Source: Tipula vernalis (lineage: Eukaryota; Arthropoda; Insecta; Diptera; Tipulidae). From it: a DNA stretch of 64,000 nt. The stretch covers positions 36,477,045 through 36,541,044 of the forward strand of contig OY282558.1 in the NCBI GenBank assembly GCA_958295665.1, written 5' to 3'. Made by a program: the position numbers and the translations under genes. The notes below the pieces were generated by a model. It was not told where the DNA came from and ran no database searches. It saw only the letters and a program-made list of their open reading frames with translations. Positions 36,057 through 49,217 of the stretch are shown here, in pieces. Positions within the stretch are counted from its first letter, which is position 1. Each line of letters opens with the position of its first letter.

Positions 36057-39000
36057 TCGATCGATCTACTGATAGAGTCATCAATCAACCAAATCGGAAC
36101 ACAATTGCAGATTTTCGTTTTTTATTATGGATTCATGGTCTATAGTTCAGGTGATTTTCCATAAAATTGAATTTTCTACGAAATGTGTAGAAATATTCGA
36201 GCGATCTAAATGCCCGTTGGCATGACAATTACAGGTCTCAGCACCTATTGATAGAGGCATCAATCATCGAAATCGGAGCACAGTTGCAGATTTTCGTTTT
36301 TTTATTATGAATTTATGGGCTATAGTTCAGGTGATTTTCCATACAATTGAACTTTCTACGAAATATGTAGAAATATTCGATCGATCTACTGATAGAGTCA
36401 TCAATCAACCAAATCGGAACACAATTGCAGATTTTCGTTTTTTATTATGGATTCATGGTCTATAGTTCAGGTGATTTTCCATAAAATTGAATTTATTACG
36501 AAATGTGTAGAAATATTCGAGCGATCTAAATGCCCGTTGGCATGATAATTACAGGTCTCAGCACCTATTGATAGAGGCATCAATCATCGAAATCGGAACA
36601 CAATTGGAGATTTTCGTTTTTTATTATGGATTCATGGTCTATAGTTCAGGTGATTTTCCATAAAATTGAATTTTCTACGAAATGTGTAGAAATATTCGAG
36701 CGATCTTAATGCCCGTTGGCATGACAATTACAGGTCTCAGCATCTATTGATAGAGGCATCAATCATCGAAATCGGAGCACAATTGCAGATTTTCGTTTTT
36801 TTATTATGTATTTATGGGCTATAGTTCAGGTGATTTTCCATACAATTGAACTTTCTACGAAATATGTAGAAATATTCGATCGATCTACTGATAGAGTCAT
36901 CAATCAACCAAATCGGAACACAATTGCAGATTTTCGTTTTTTATTATGGATTCATGGTCTATAGTTCAGGTGATTTTCCATAAAATTGAATTTTCTACGA
37001 AATGTGTAGAAATATTCGAGCGATCTTAATGCCCGTTGGCATGACAATTACAGGTCTCAGCATCTATTGATAGAGTCATCAATCAACCAAATCGGAACAC
37101 AATTGCAGATTTTCGTTTTTTATTATGGATTCATGGTCTATAGTTCAGGTGATTTTCCATAAAATTGAATTTTCTACGAAATGTGTAGAAATATTCGAGC
37201 GATCTTAATGCCCGTTGGCATGACAATTACAGGTCTCAGCATCTATTGATAGAGGCATCAATCATCGAAATCGGAACACAATTGCAGATTTTCGTTTTTT
37301 ATTATGGATTCATGGTCTATAGTTCAGGTGATTTTCCATAAAATTGAATTTTCTACGACATGTGTAGAAATATTCGAGCGATCTTAATGCCCGTTGGCAT
37401 GACAATTACAGGTCTCAGCATCTATTGATAGAGGCATCAATCATCGAAATCGGAGCACAATTGCAGATTTTCGTTTTTTTATTATGTATTTATGGGCTAT
37501 AGTTCAGGTGATTTTCCATACAATTGAACTTTCTACGAAATATGTAGAAATATTCGATCGATCTACTGATAGAGTCATCAATCAACCAAATCGGAACACA
37601 ATTGCAGATTTTCATTTTTTATTATGGATTCATGGTCTATAGTTCAGGTGATTTTCCATAAAAGTGAATTTATTACGAAATGTGTAGAAATATTCGAGCG
37701 ATCTTAATGCCCGTTGGCATGACAATTACAGGTCTCAGCATCTATTGATAGAGTCATCAATCAACCAAATCGGAACACAATTGCAGATTTTCGTTTTTTA
37801 TTATGGATTCATGGTCTATAGTTCAGGTGATTTTCCATAAAATTGAATTTTCTACGAAATGTGTAGAAATATTCGAGCGATCTAAATGCCCGTTGGCATG
37901 ACAATTACAGGTCTCAGCATCTATTGATAGAGGCATCAATCATCGAAATCGGAGCACAATTGCAGATTTTCGTTTTTTTATTATGTATTTATGGGCTATA
38001 GTTCAGGTGATTTTCCATACAATTGAACTTTCTACGAAATATGTAGAAATATTCGATCGATCTACTGATAGAGTCATCAATCAACCAAATCGGAACACAA
38101 TTGCAGATTTTCATTTTTTATTATGGATTCATGGTCTATAGTTCAGGTGATTTTCCATAAAAGTGAATTTATTACGAAATGTGTAGAAATATTCGAGCGA
38201 TCTAAATGCCCGTTGGCATTATAATTACAGGTCTCAGCACCTATTGATAGAGGCATCAATCATCGAAATCGGAACACAATTGCAGATTTTCGTTTTTTAT
38301 TATGGATTCATGGTCTATAGTTCAGGTGATTTTCCATAAAATTGAATTTTCTACGAAATGTGTAGAAATATTCGAGCGATCTTAATGCCCGTTGGCATGA
38401 CAATTACAGGTCTCAGCATCTATTGATAGAGTCATCAATCAACCAAATCGGAACACAATTGCAGATTTTCGTTTTTTATTATGGATTCATGGTCTATAGT
38501 TCAGGTGATTTTCCATAAAATTGAATTTTCTACGAAATGTGTAGAAATATTCGAGCGATCTAAATGCCCGTTGGCATGACAATTACAGGTCTCAGCACCT
38601 ATTGATAGAGGCATCAATCATCGAAATCGGAGCACAGTTGCAGATTTTCGTTTTTTTATTATGAATTTATGGGCTATAGTTCAGGTGATTTTCCATACAA
38701 TTGAACTTTCTACGAAATATGTAGAAATATTCGATCGATCTACTGATAGAGTCATCAATCAACCAAATCGGAACACAATTGCAGATTTTCGTTTTTTATT
38801 ATGGATTCATGGTCTATAGTTCAGGTGATTTTCCATAAAATTGAATTTTCTACGAAATGTGTAGAAATATTCGAGCGATCTAAATGCCCGTTGGCATGAC
38901 AATTACAGGTCTCAGCACCTATTGATAGAGGCATCAATCATCGAAATCGGAGCACAGTTGCAGATTTTCGTTTTTTTATTATGAATTTATGGGCTATAGT

Positions 39001-41506
39001 TCAGGTGATTTTCCATACAATTGAACTTTCTACGAAATATGTAGAAATATTCGATCGATCTACTGATAGAGTCATCAATCAACCAAATCGGAACACAATT
39101 GCAGATTTTCGTTTTTTATTATGGATTCATGGTCTATAGTTCAGGTGATTTTCCATAAAATTGAATTTTCTACGAAATGTGTAGAAATATTCGAGCGATC
39201 TAAATGCCCGTTGGCATGACAATTACAGGTCTCAGCACCTATTGATAGAGGCATCAATCATCGAAATCGGAGCACAGTTGCAGATTTTCGTTTTTTTATT
39301 ATGAATTTATGGGCTATAGTTCAGGTGATTTTCCATACAATTGAACTTTCTACGAAATATGTAGAAATATTCGATCGATCTACTGATAGAGTCATCAATC
39401 AACCAAATCGGAACACAATTGCAGATTTTCGTTTTTTATTATGGATTCATGGTCTATAGTTCAGGTGATTTTCCATAAAATTGAATTTTCTACGAAATGT
39501 GTAGAAATATTCGAGCGATCTAAATGCCCGTTGGCATGATAATTACAGGTCTCAGCACCTATTGATAGAGGCATCAATCATCGAAATCGGAACACAATTG
39601 CAGATTTTCGTTTTTTATTATGGATTCATGGTCTATAGTTCAGGTGATTTTCCATAAAATTGAATTTTCTACGAAATGTGTAGAAATATTCGAGCGATCT
39701 AAATGCCCGTTGGCATGACAATTACAGGTCTCAGCATCTATTGATAGAGGCATCAATCATCGAAATCGGAGCACAATTGCAGATTTTCGTTTTTTTATTA
39801 TGTATTTATGGGCTATAGTTCAGGTGATTTTCCATACAATTGAACTTTCTACGAAATATGTAGAAATATTCGATCGATCTACTGATAGAGTCATCAATCA
39901 ACCAAATCGGAACACAATTGCAGATTTTCATTTTTTATTATGGATTCATGGTCTATAGTTCAGGTGATTTTCCATAAAAGTGAATTTATTACGAAATGTG
40001 TAGAAATATTCGAGCGATCTAAATGCCCGTTGGCATGATAATTACAGGTCTCAGCACCTATTGATAGAGGCATCAATCATCGAAATCGGAACACAATTGC
40101 AGATTTTCGTTTTTTATTATGGATTCATGGTCTATAGTTCAGGTGATTTTCCATAAAATTGAATTTTCTACGAAATGTGTAGAAATATTCGAGCGATCTT
40201 AATGCCCGTTGGCATGACAATTACAGGTCTCAGCATCTATTGATAGAGTCATCAATCAACCAAATCGGAACACAATTGCAGATTTTCGTTTTTTATTATG
40301 GATTCATGGTCTATAGTTCAGGTGATTTTCCATAAAATTGAATTTTCTACGAAATGTGTAGAAATATTCGAGCGATCTAAATGCCCGTTGGCATGACAAT
40401 TACAGGTCTCAGCACCTATTGATAGAGGCATCAATCATCGAAATCGGAGCACAGTTGCAGATTTTCGTTTTTTTATTATGAATTTATGGGCTATAGTTCA
40501 GGTGATTTTCCATACAATTGAACTTTCTACGAAATATGTAGAAATATTCGATCGATCTACTGATAGAGTCATCAATCAACCAAATCGGAACACAATTGCA
40601 GATTTTCGTTTTTTATTATGGATTCATGGTCTATAGTTCAGGTGATTTTCCATAAAATTGAATTTTCTACGAAATGTGTAGAAATATTCGAGCGATCTAA
40701 ATGCCCGTTGGCATGACAATTACAGGTCTCAGCACCTATTGATAGAGGCATCAATCATCGAAATCGGAGCACAGTTGCAGATTTTCGTTTTTTTATTATG
40801 AATTTATGGGCTATAGTTCAGGTGATTTTCCATACAATTGAACTTTCTACGAAATATGTAGAAATATTCGATCGATCTACTGATAGAGTCATCAATCAAC
40901 CAAATCGGAACACAATTGCAGATTTTCGTTTTTTATTATGGATTCATGGTCTATAGTTCAGGTGATTTTCCATAAAATTGAATTTATTACGAAATGTGTA
41001 GAAATATTCGAGCGATCTAAATGCCCGTTGGCATGATAATTACAGGTCTCAGCACCTATTGATAGAGGCATCAATCATCGAAATCGGAACACAATTGCAG
41101 ATTTTCGTTTTTTATTATGGATTCATGGTCTATAGTTCAGGTGATTTTCCATAAAATTGAATTTTCTACGAAATGTGTAGAAATATTCGAGCGATCTTAA
41201 TGCCCGTTGGCATGACAATTACAGGTCTCAGCATCTAGTGATAGAGGCATCAATCATCGAAATCGGAGCACAATTGCAGATTTTCGTTTTTTTATTATGT
41301 ATTTATGGGCTATAGTTCAGGTGATTTTCCATACAATTGAACTTTCTACGAAATATGTAGAAATATTCGATCGATCTACTGATAGAGTCATCAATCAACC
41401 AAATCGGAACACAATTGCAGATTTTCGTTTTTTATTATGGATTCATGGTCTATAGTTCAGGTGATTTTCCATAAAATTGAATTTTCTACGAAATGTGTAG
41501 AAATAT

Positions 41507-42466
41507 TCGAGCGATCTAAATGCCCGTTGGCATGACAATTACAGGTCTCAGCACCTATTGATAGAGGCATCAATCATCGAAATCGGAGCACAGTTGCAGA
41601 TTTTCGTTTTTTTATTATGAATTTATGGGCTATAGTTCAGGTGATTTTCCATACAATTGAACTTTCTACGAAATATGTAGAAATATTCGATCGATCTACT
41701 GATAGAGTCATCAATCAACCAAATCGGAACACAATTGCAGATTTTCGTTTTTTATTATGGATTCATGGTCTATAGTTCAGGTGATTTTCCATAAAATTGA
41801 ATTTATTACGAAATGTGTAGAAATATTCGAGCGATCTAAATGCCCGTTGGCATGATAATTACAGGTCTCAGCACCTATTGATAGAGGCATCAATCATCGA
41901 AATCGGAGCACAGTTGCAGATTTTCGTTTTTTTATTATGAATTTATGGGCTATAGTTCAGGTGATTTTCCATACAATTGAACTTTCTACGAAATATGTAG
42001 AAATATTCGATCGATCTACTGATAGAGTCATCAATCAACCAAATCGGAACACAATTGCAGATTTTCGTTTTTTATTATGGATTCATGGTCTATAGTTCAG
42101 GTGATTTTCCATAAAATTGAATTTATTACGAAATGTGTAGAAATATTCGAGCGATCTAAATGCCCGTTGGCATGATAATTACAGGTCTCAGCACCTATTG
42201 ATAGAGGCATCAATCATCGAAATCGGAGCACAGTTGCAGATTTTCGTTTTTTTATTATGAATTTATGGGCTATAGTTCAGGTGATTTTCCATACAATTGA
42301 ACTTTCTACGAAATATGTAGAAATATTCGATCGATCTACTGATAGAGTCATCAATCAACCAAATCGGAACACAATTGCAGATTTTCGTTTTTTATTATGG
42401 ATTCATGGTCTATAGTTCAGGTGATTTTCCATAAAATTGAATTTTCTACGAAATGTGTAGAAATAT
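41507..42466 (+). repeat. Block 1: X-Y-Z (3 dimers)
   Basis: X is a dimer with C at A-30 and B allele L, Y has T and L, and Z has T and F. This first block of domain III is the minimal 960-bp X-Y-Z trimer. Confidence 0.85.
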
Positions 42467-44066
42467 TCGAGCGATCTAAATGCCCGTTGGCATGACAATT
42501 ACAGGTCTCAGCACCTATTGATAGAGGCATCAATCATCGAAATCGGAGCACAGTTGCAGATTTTCGTTTTTTTATTATGAATTTATGGGCTATAGTTCAG
42601 GTGATTTTCCATACAATTGAACTTTCTACGAAATATGTAGAAATATTCGATCGATCTACTGATAGAGTCATCAATCAACCAAATCGGAACACAATTGCAG
42701 ATTTTCGTTTTTTATTATGGATTCATGGTCTATAGTTCAGGTGATTTTCCATAAAATTGAATTTATTACGAAATGTGTAGAAATATTCGAGCGATCTAAA
42801 TGCCCGTTGGCATGACAATTACAGGTCTCAGCACCTATTGATAGAGGCATCAATCATCGAAATCGGAGCACAGTTGCAGATTTTCGTTTTTTTATTATGA
42901 ATTTATGGGCTATAGTTCAGGTGATTTTCCATACAATTGAACTTTCTACGAAATATGTAGAAATATTCGATCGATCTACTGATAGAGTCATCAATCAACC
43001 AAATCGGAACACAATTGCAGATTTTCGTTTTTTATTATGGATTCATGGTCTATAGTTCAGGTGATTTTCCATAAAATTGAATTTATTACGAAATGTGTAG
43101 AAATATTCGAGCGATCTAAATGCCCGTTGGCATGATAATTACAGGTCTCAGCACCTATTGATAGAGGCATCAATCATCGAAATCGGAGCACAGTTGCAGA
43201 TTTTCGTTTTTTTATTATGAATTTATGGGCTATAGTTCAGGTGATTTTCCATACAATTGAACTTTCTACGAAATATGTAGAAATATTCGATCGATCTACT
43301 GATAGAGTCATCAATCAACCAAATCGGAACACAATTGCAGATTTTCGTTTTTTATTATGGATTCATGGTCTATAGTTCAGGTGATTTTCCATAAAATTGA
43401 ATTTATTACGAAATGTGTAGAAATATTCGAGCGATCTAAATGCCCGTTGGCATGATAATTACAGGTCTCAGCACCTATTGATAGAGGCATCAATCATCGA
43501 AATCGGAGCACAGTTGCAGATTTTCGTTTTTTTATTATGAATTTATGGGCTATAGTTCAGGTGATTTTCCATACAATTGAACTTTCTACGAAATATGTAG
43601 AAATATTCGATCGATCTACTGATAGAGTCATCAATCAACCAAATCGGAACACAATTGCAGATTTTCGTTTTTTATTATGGATTCATGGTCTATAGTTCAG
43701 GTGATTTTCCATAAAATTGAATTTATTACGAAATGTGTAGAAATATTCGAGCGATCTAAATGCCCGTTGGCATGATAATTACAGGTCTCAGCACCTATTG
43801 ATAGAGGCATCAATCATCGAAATCGGAGCACAGTTGCAGATTTTCGTTTTTTTATTATGAATTTATGGGCTATAGTTCAGGTGATTTTCCATACAATTGA
43901 ACTTTCTACGAAATATGTAGAAATATTCGATCGATCTACTGATAGAGTCATCAATCAACCAAATCGGAACACAATTGCAGATTTTCGTTTTTTATTATGG
44001 ATTCATGGTCTATAGTTCAGGTGATTTTCCATAAAATTGAATTTTCTACGAAATGTGTAGAAATAT
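42467..44066 (+). repeat. Block 2: X2-Y2-Z (5 dimers)
   Basis: Dimer starts 42467 and 42787 are X, 43107 and 43427 are Y, and 43747 is Z. Length is 1600 bp. Confidence 0.85.
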
Positions 44067-45666
44067 TCGAGCGATCTAAATGCCCGTTGGCATGACAATT
44101 ACAGGTCTCAGCACCTATTGATAGAGGCATCAATCATCGAAATCGGAGCACAGTTGCAGATTTTCGTTTTTTTATTATGAATTTATGGGCTATAGTTCAG
44201 GTGATTTTCCATACAATTGAACTTTCTACGAAATATGTAGAAATATTCGATCGATCTACTGATAGAGTCATCAATCAACCAAATCGGAACACAATTGCAG
44301 ATTTTCGTTTTTTATTATGGATTCATGGTCTATAGTTCAGGTGATTTTCCATAAAATTGAATTTATTACGAAATGTGTAGAAATATTCGAGCGATCTAAA
44401 TGCCCGTTGGCATGACAATTACAGGTCTCAGCACCTATTGATAGAGGCATCAATCATCGAAATCGGAGCACAGTTGCAGATTTTCGTTTTTTTATTATGA
44501 ATTTATGGGCTATAGTTCAGGTGATTTTCCATACAATTGAACTTTCTACGAAATATGTAGAAATATTCGATCGATCTACTGATAGAGTCATCAATCAACC
44601 AAATCGGAACACAATTGCAGATTTTCGTTTTTTATTATGGATTCATGGTCTATAGTTCAGGTGATTTTCCATAAAATTGAATTTATTACGAAATGTGTAG
44701 AAATATTCGAGCGATCTAAATGCCCGTTGGCATGATAATTACAGGTCTCAGCACCTATTGATAGAGGCATCAATCATCGAAATCGGAGCACAGTTGCAGA
44801 TTTTCGTTTTTTTATTATGAATTTATGGGCTATAGTTCAGGTGATTTTCCATACAATTGAACTTTCTACGAAATATGTAGAAATATTCGATCGATCTACT
44901 GATAGAGTCATCAATCAACCAAATCGGAACACAATTGCAGATTTTCGTTTTTTATTATGGATTCATGGTCTATAGTTCAGGTGATTTTCCATAAAATTGA
45001 ATTTATTACGAAATGTGTAGAAATATTCGAGCGATCTAAATGCCCGTTGGCATGATAATTACAGGTCTCAGCACCTATTGATAGAGGCATCAATCATCGA
45101 AATCGGAGCACAGTTGCAGATTTTCGTTTTTTTATTATGAATTTATGGGCTATAGTTCAGGTGATTTTCCATACAATTGAACTTTCTACGAAATATGTAG
45201 AAATATTCGATCGATCTACTGATAGAGTCATCAATCAACCAAATCGGAACACAATTGCAGATTTTCGTTTTTTATTATGGATTCATGGTCTATAGTTCAG
45301 GTGATTTTCCATAAAATTGAATTTATTACGAAATGTGTAGAAATATTCGAGCGATCTAAATGCCCGTTGGCATGATAATTACAGGTCTCAGCACCTATTG
45401 ATAGAGGCATCAATCATCGAAATCGGAGCACAGTTGCAGATTTTCGTTTTTTTATTATGAATTTATGGGCTATAGTTCAGGTGATTTTCCATACAATTGA
45501 ACTTTCTACGAAATATGTAGAAATATTCGATCGATCTACTGATAGAGTCATCAATCAACCAAATCGGAACACAATTGCAGATTTTCGTTTTTTATTATGG
45601 ATTCATGGTCTATAGTTCAGGTGATTTTCCATAAAATTGAATTTTCTACGAAATGTGTAGAAATAT
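44067..45666 (+). repeat. Block 3: X2-Y2-Z (5 dimers)
   Basis: The composition and length equal block 2, so blocks 2 and 3 form an adjacent 1600-bp tandem pair. Confidence 0.85.
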
Positions 45667-47266
45667 TCGAGCGATCTAAATGCCCGTTGGCATGACAATT
45701 ACAGGTCTCAGCACCTATTGATAGAGGCATCAATCATCGAAATCGGAGCACAGTTGCAGATTTTCGTTTTTTTATTATGAATTTATGGGCTATAGTTCAG
45801 GTGATTTTCCATACAATTGAACTTTCTACGAAATATGTAGAAATATTCGATCGATCTACTGATAGAGTCATCAATCAACCAAATCGGAACACAATTGCAG
45901 ATTTTCGTTTTTTATTATGGATTCATGGTCTATAGTTCAGGTGATTTTCCATAAAATTGAATTTATTACGAAATGTGTAGAAATATTCGAGCGATCTAAA
46001 TGCCCGTTGGCATGACAATTACAGGTCTCAGCACCTATTGATAGAGGCATCAATCATCGAAATCGGAGCACAGTTGCAGATTTTCGTTTTTTTATTATGA
46101 ATTTATGGGCTATAGTTCAGGTGATTTTCCATACAATTGAACTTTCTACGAAATATGTAGAAATATTCGATCGATCTACTGATAGAGTCATCAATCAACC
46201 AAATCGGAACACAATTGCAGATTTTCGTTTTTTATTATGGATTCATGGTCTATAGTTCAGGTGATTTTCCATAAAATTGAATTTATTACGAAATGTGTAG
46301 AAATATTCGAGCGATCTAAATGCCCGTTGGCATGACAATTACAGGTCTCAGCACCTATTGATAGAGGCATCAATCATCGAAATCGGAGCACAGTTGCAGA
46401 TTTTCGTTTTTTTATTATGAATTTATGGGCTATAGTTCAGGTGATTTTCCATACAATTGAACTTTCTACGAAATATGTAGAAATATTCGATCGATCTACT
46501 GATAGAGTCATCAATCAACCAAATCGGAACACAATTGCAGATTTTCGTTTTTTATTATGGATTCATGGTCTATAGTTCAGGTGATTTTCCATAAAATTGA
46601 ATTTATTACGAAATGTGTAGAAATATTCGAGCGATCTAAATGCCCGTTGGCATGATAATTACAGGTCTCAGCACCTATTGATAGAGGCATCAATCATCGA
46701 AATCGGAGCACAGTTGCAGATTTTCGTTTTTTTATTATGAATTTATGGGCTATAGTTCAGGTGATTTTCCATACAATTGAACTTTCTACGAAATATGTAG
46801 AAATATTCGATCGATCTACTGATAGAGTCATCAATCAACCAAATCGGAACACAATTGCAGATTTTCGTTTTTTATTATGGATTCATGGTCTATAGTTCAG
46901 GTGATTTTCCATAAAATTGAATTTATTACGAAATGTGTAGAAATATTCGAGCGATCTAAATGCCCGTTGGCATGATAATTACAGGTCTCAGCACCTATTG
47001 ATAGAGGCATCAATCATCGAAATCGGAGCACAGTTGCAGATTTTCGTTTTTTTATTATGAATTTATGGGCTATAGTTCAGGTGATTTTCCATACAATTGA
47101 ACTTTCTACGAAATATGTAGAAATATTCGATCGATCTACTGATAGAGTCATCAATCAACCAAATCGGAACACAATTGCAGATTTTCGTTTTTTATTATGG
47201 ATTCATGGTCTATAGTTCAGGTGATTTTCCATAAAATTGAATTTTCTACGAAATGTGTAGAAATAT
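45667..47266 (+). repeat. Block 4: X3-Y1-Z (5 dimers)
   Basis: X dimers start at 45667, 45987 and 46307, Y at 46627 and Z at 46947. It has the same length as blocks 2 and 3 with one Y exchanged for an X. Confidence 0.85.
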
Positions 47267-49217
47267 TCGAGCGATCTAAATGCCCGTTGGCATGACAATT
47301 ACAGGTCTCAGCACCTATTGATAGAGGCATCAATCATCGAAATCGGAGCACAGTTGCAGATTTTCGTTTTTTTATTATGAATTTATGGGCTATAGTTCAG
47401 GTGATTTTCCATACAATTGAACTTTCTACGAAATATGTAGAAATATTCGATCGATCTACTGATAGAGTCATCAATCAACCAAATCGGAACACAATTGCAG
47501 ATTTTCGTTTTTTATTATGGATTCATGGTCTATAGTTCAGGTGATTTTCCATAAAATTGAATTTATTACGAAATGTGTAGAAATATTCGAGCGATCTAAA
47601 TGCCCGTTGGCATGACAATTACAGGTCTCAGCACCCGTTGGCATGACAATTACAGGTCTCAGCACCTATTGATAGAGGCATCAATCATCGAAATCGGAGC
47701 ACAGTTGCAGATTTTCGTTTTTTTATTATGAATTTATGGGCTATAGTTCAGGTGATTTTCCATACAATTGAACTTTCTACGAAATATGTAGAAATATTCG
47801 ATCGATCTACTGATAGAGTCATCAATCAACCAAATCGGAACACAATTGCAGATTTTCGTTTTTTATTATGGATTCATGGTCTATAGTTCAGGTGATTTTC
47901 CATAAAATTGAATTTATTACGAAATGTGTAGAAATATTCGAGCGATCTAAATGCCCGTTGGCATGACAATTACAGGTCTCAGCACCTATTGATAGAGGCA
48001 TCAATCATCGAAATCGGAGCACAGTTGCAGATTTTCGTTTTTTTATTATGAATTTATGGGCTATAGTTCAGGTGATTTTCCATACAATTGAACTTTCTAC
48101 GAAATATGTAGAAATATTCGATCGATCTACTGATAGAGTCATCAATCAACCAAATCGGAACACAATTGCAGATTTTCGTTTTTTATTATGGATTCATGGT
48201 CTATAGTTCAGGTGATTTTCCATAAAATTGAATTTATTACGAAATGTGTAGAAATATTCGAGCGATCTAAATGCCCGTTGGCATGACAATTACAGGTCTC
48301 AGCACCTATTGATAGAGGCATCAATCATCGAAATCGGAGCACAGTTGCAGATTTTCGTTTTTTTATTATGAATTTATGGGCTATAGTTCAGGTGATTTTC
48401 CATACAATTGAACTTTCTACGAAATATGTAGAAATATTCGATCGATCTACTGATAGAGTCATCAATCAACCAAATCGGAACACAATTGCAGATTTTCGTT
48501 TTTTATTATGGATTCATGGTCTATAGTTCAGGTGATTTTCCATAAAATTGAATTTATTACGAAATGTGTAGAAATATTCGAGCGATCTAAATGCCCGTTG
48601 GCATGATAATTACAGGTCTCAGCACCTATTGATAGAGGCATCAATCATCGAAATCGGAGCACAGTTGCAGATTTTCGTTTTTTTATTATGAATTTATGGG
48701 CTATAGTTCAGGTGATTTTCCATACAATTGAACTTTCTACGAAATATGTAGAAATATTCGATCGATCTACTGATAGAGTCATCAATCAACCAAATCGGAA
48801 CACAATTGCAGATTTTCGTTTTTTATTATGGATTCATGGTCTATAGTTCAGGTGATTTTCCATAAAATTGAATTTATTACGAAATGTGTAGAAATATTCG
48901 AGCGATCTAAATGCCCGTTGGCATGATAATTACAGGTCTCAGCACCTATTGATAGAGGCATCAATCATCGAAATCGGAGCACAGTTGCAGATTTTCGTTT
49001 TTTTATTATGAATTTATGGGCTATAGTTCAGGTGATTTTCCATACAATTGAACTTTCTACGAAATATGTAGAAATATTCGATCGATCTACTGATAGAGTC
49101 ATCAATCAACCAAATCGGAACACAATTGCAGATTTTCGTTTTTTATTATGGATTCATGGTCTATAGTTCAGGTGATTTTCCATAAAATTGAATTTTCTAC
49201 GAAATGTGTAGAAATAT
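47267..49217 (+). repeat. Block 5: X4-Y1-Z (6 dimers, includes the 31-bp duplication)
   Basis: X dimers start at 47267, 47587 (351 bp), 47938 and 48258. Y starts at 48578 and Z at 48898. This is the longest X run in the window. Confidence 0.85.
47603..47664 (+). repeat. 31-bp tandem duplication inside an A unit
   Basis: The segment running from CCCGTTGGCATG to CTCAGCA (47603-47633) is repeated at once (47634-47664), so A unit 47587 is 211 bp and holds two copies of the ATGCC-like hairpin region (the second lacks the leading ATG). The join reads CAGCACCCGTTGG. It is the only phase change in domain III and shifts all later dimers by 31 bp. Confidence 0.92.

Larger units (their letters stand above)
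7435..41506 (+). repeat. Domain II: mosaic of A, B and A-head/B-tail chimeric units
   Basis: Hand count gives 83 A, 74 B, 36 H1, 11 H2 and 2 H3 units, which sums exactly to the 34072 bp of the domain. The chimeras set the local rhythm. Successive H1 units are often 499 bp apart (H1-A-B) or 819 bp apart (H1-A-B-A-B). AA joins occur at 11172, 11672, 11852, 13030, 15488, 18624, 20122, 20801, 23259 and 26435. No BB join was found. This is the most diverse part of the array and contains nested duplications. Confidence 0.85.
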
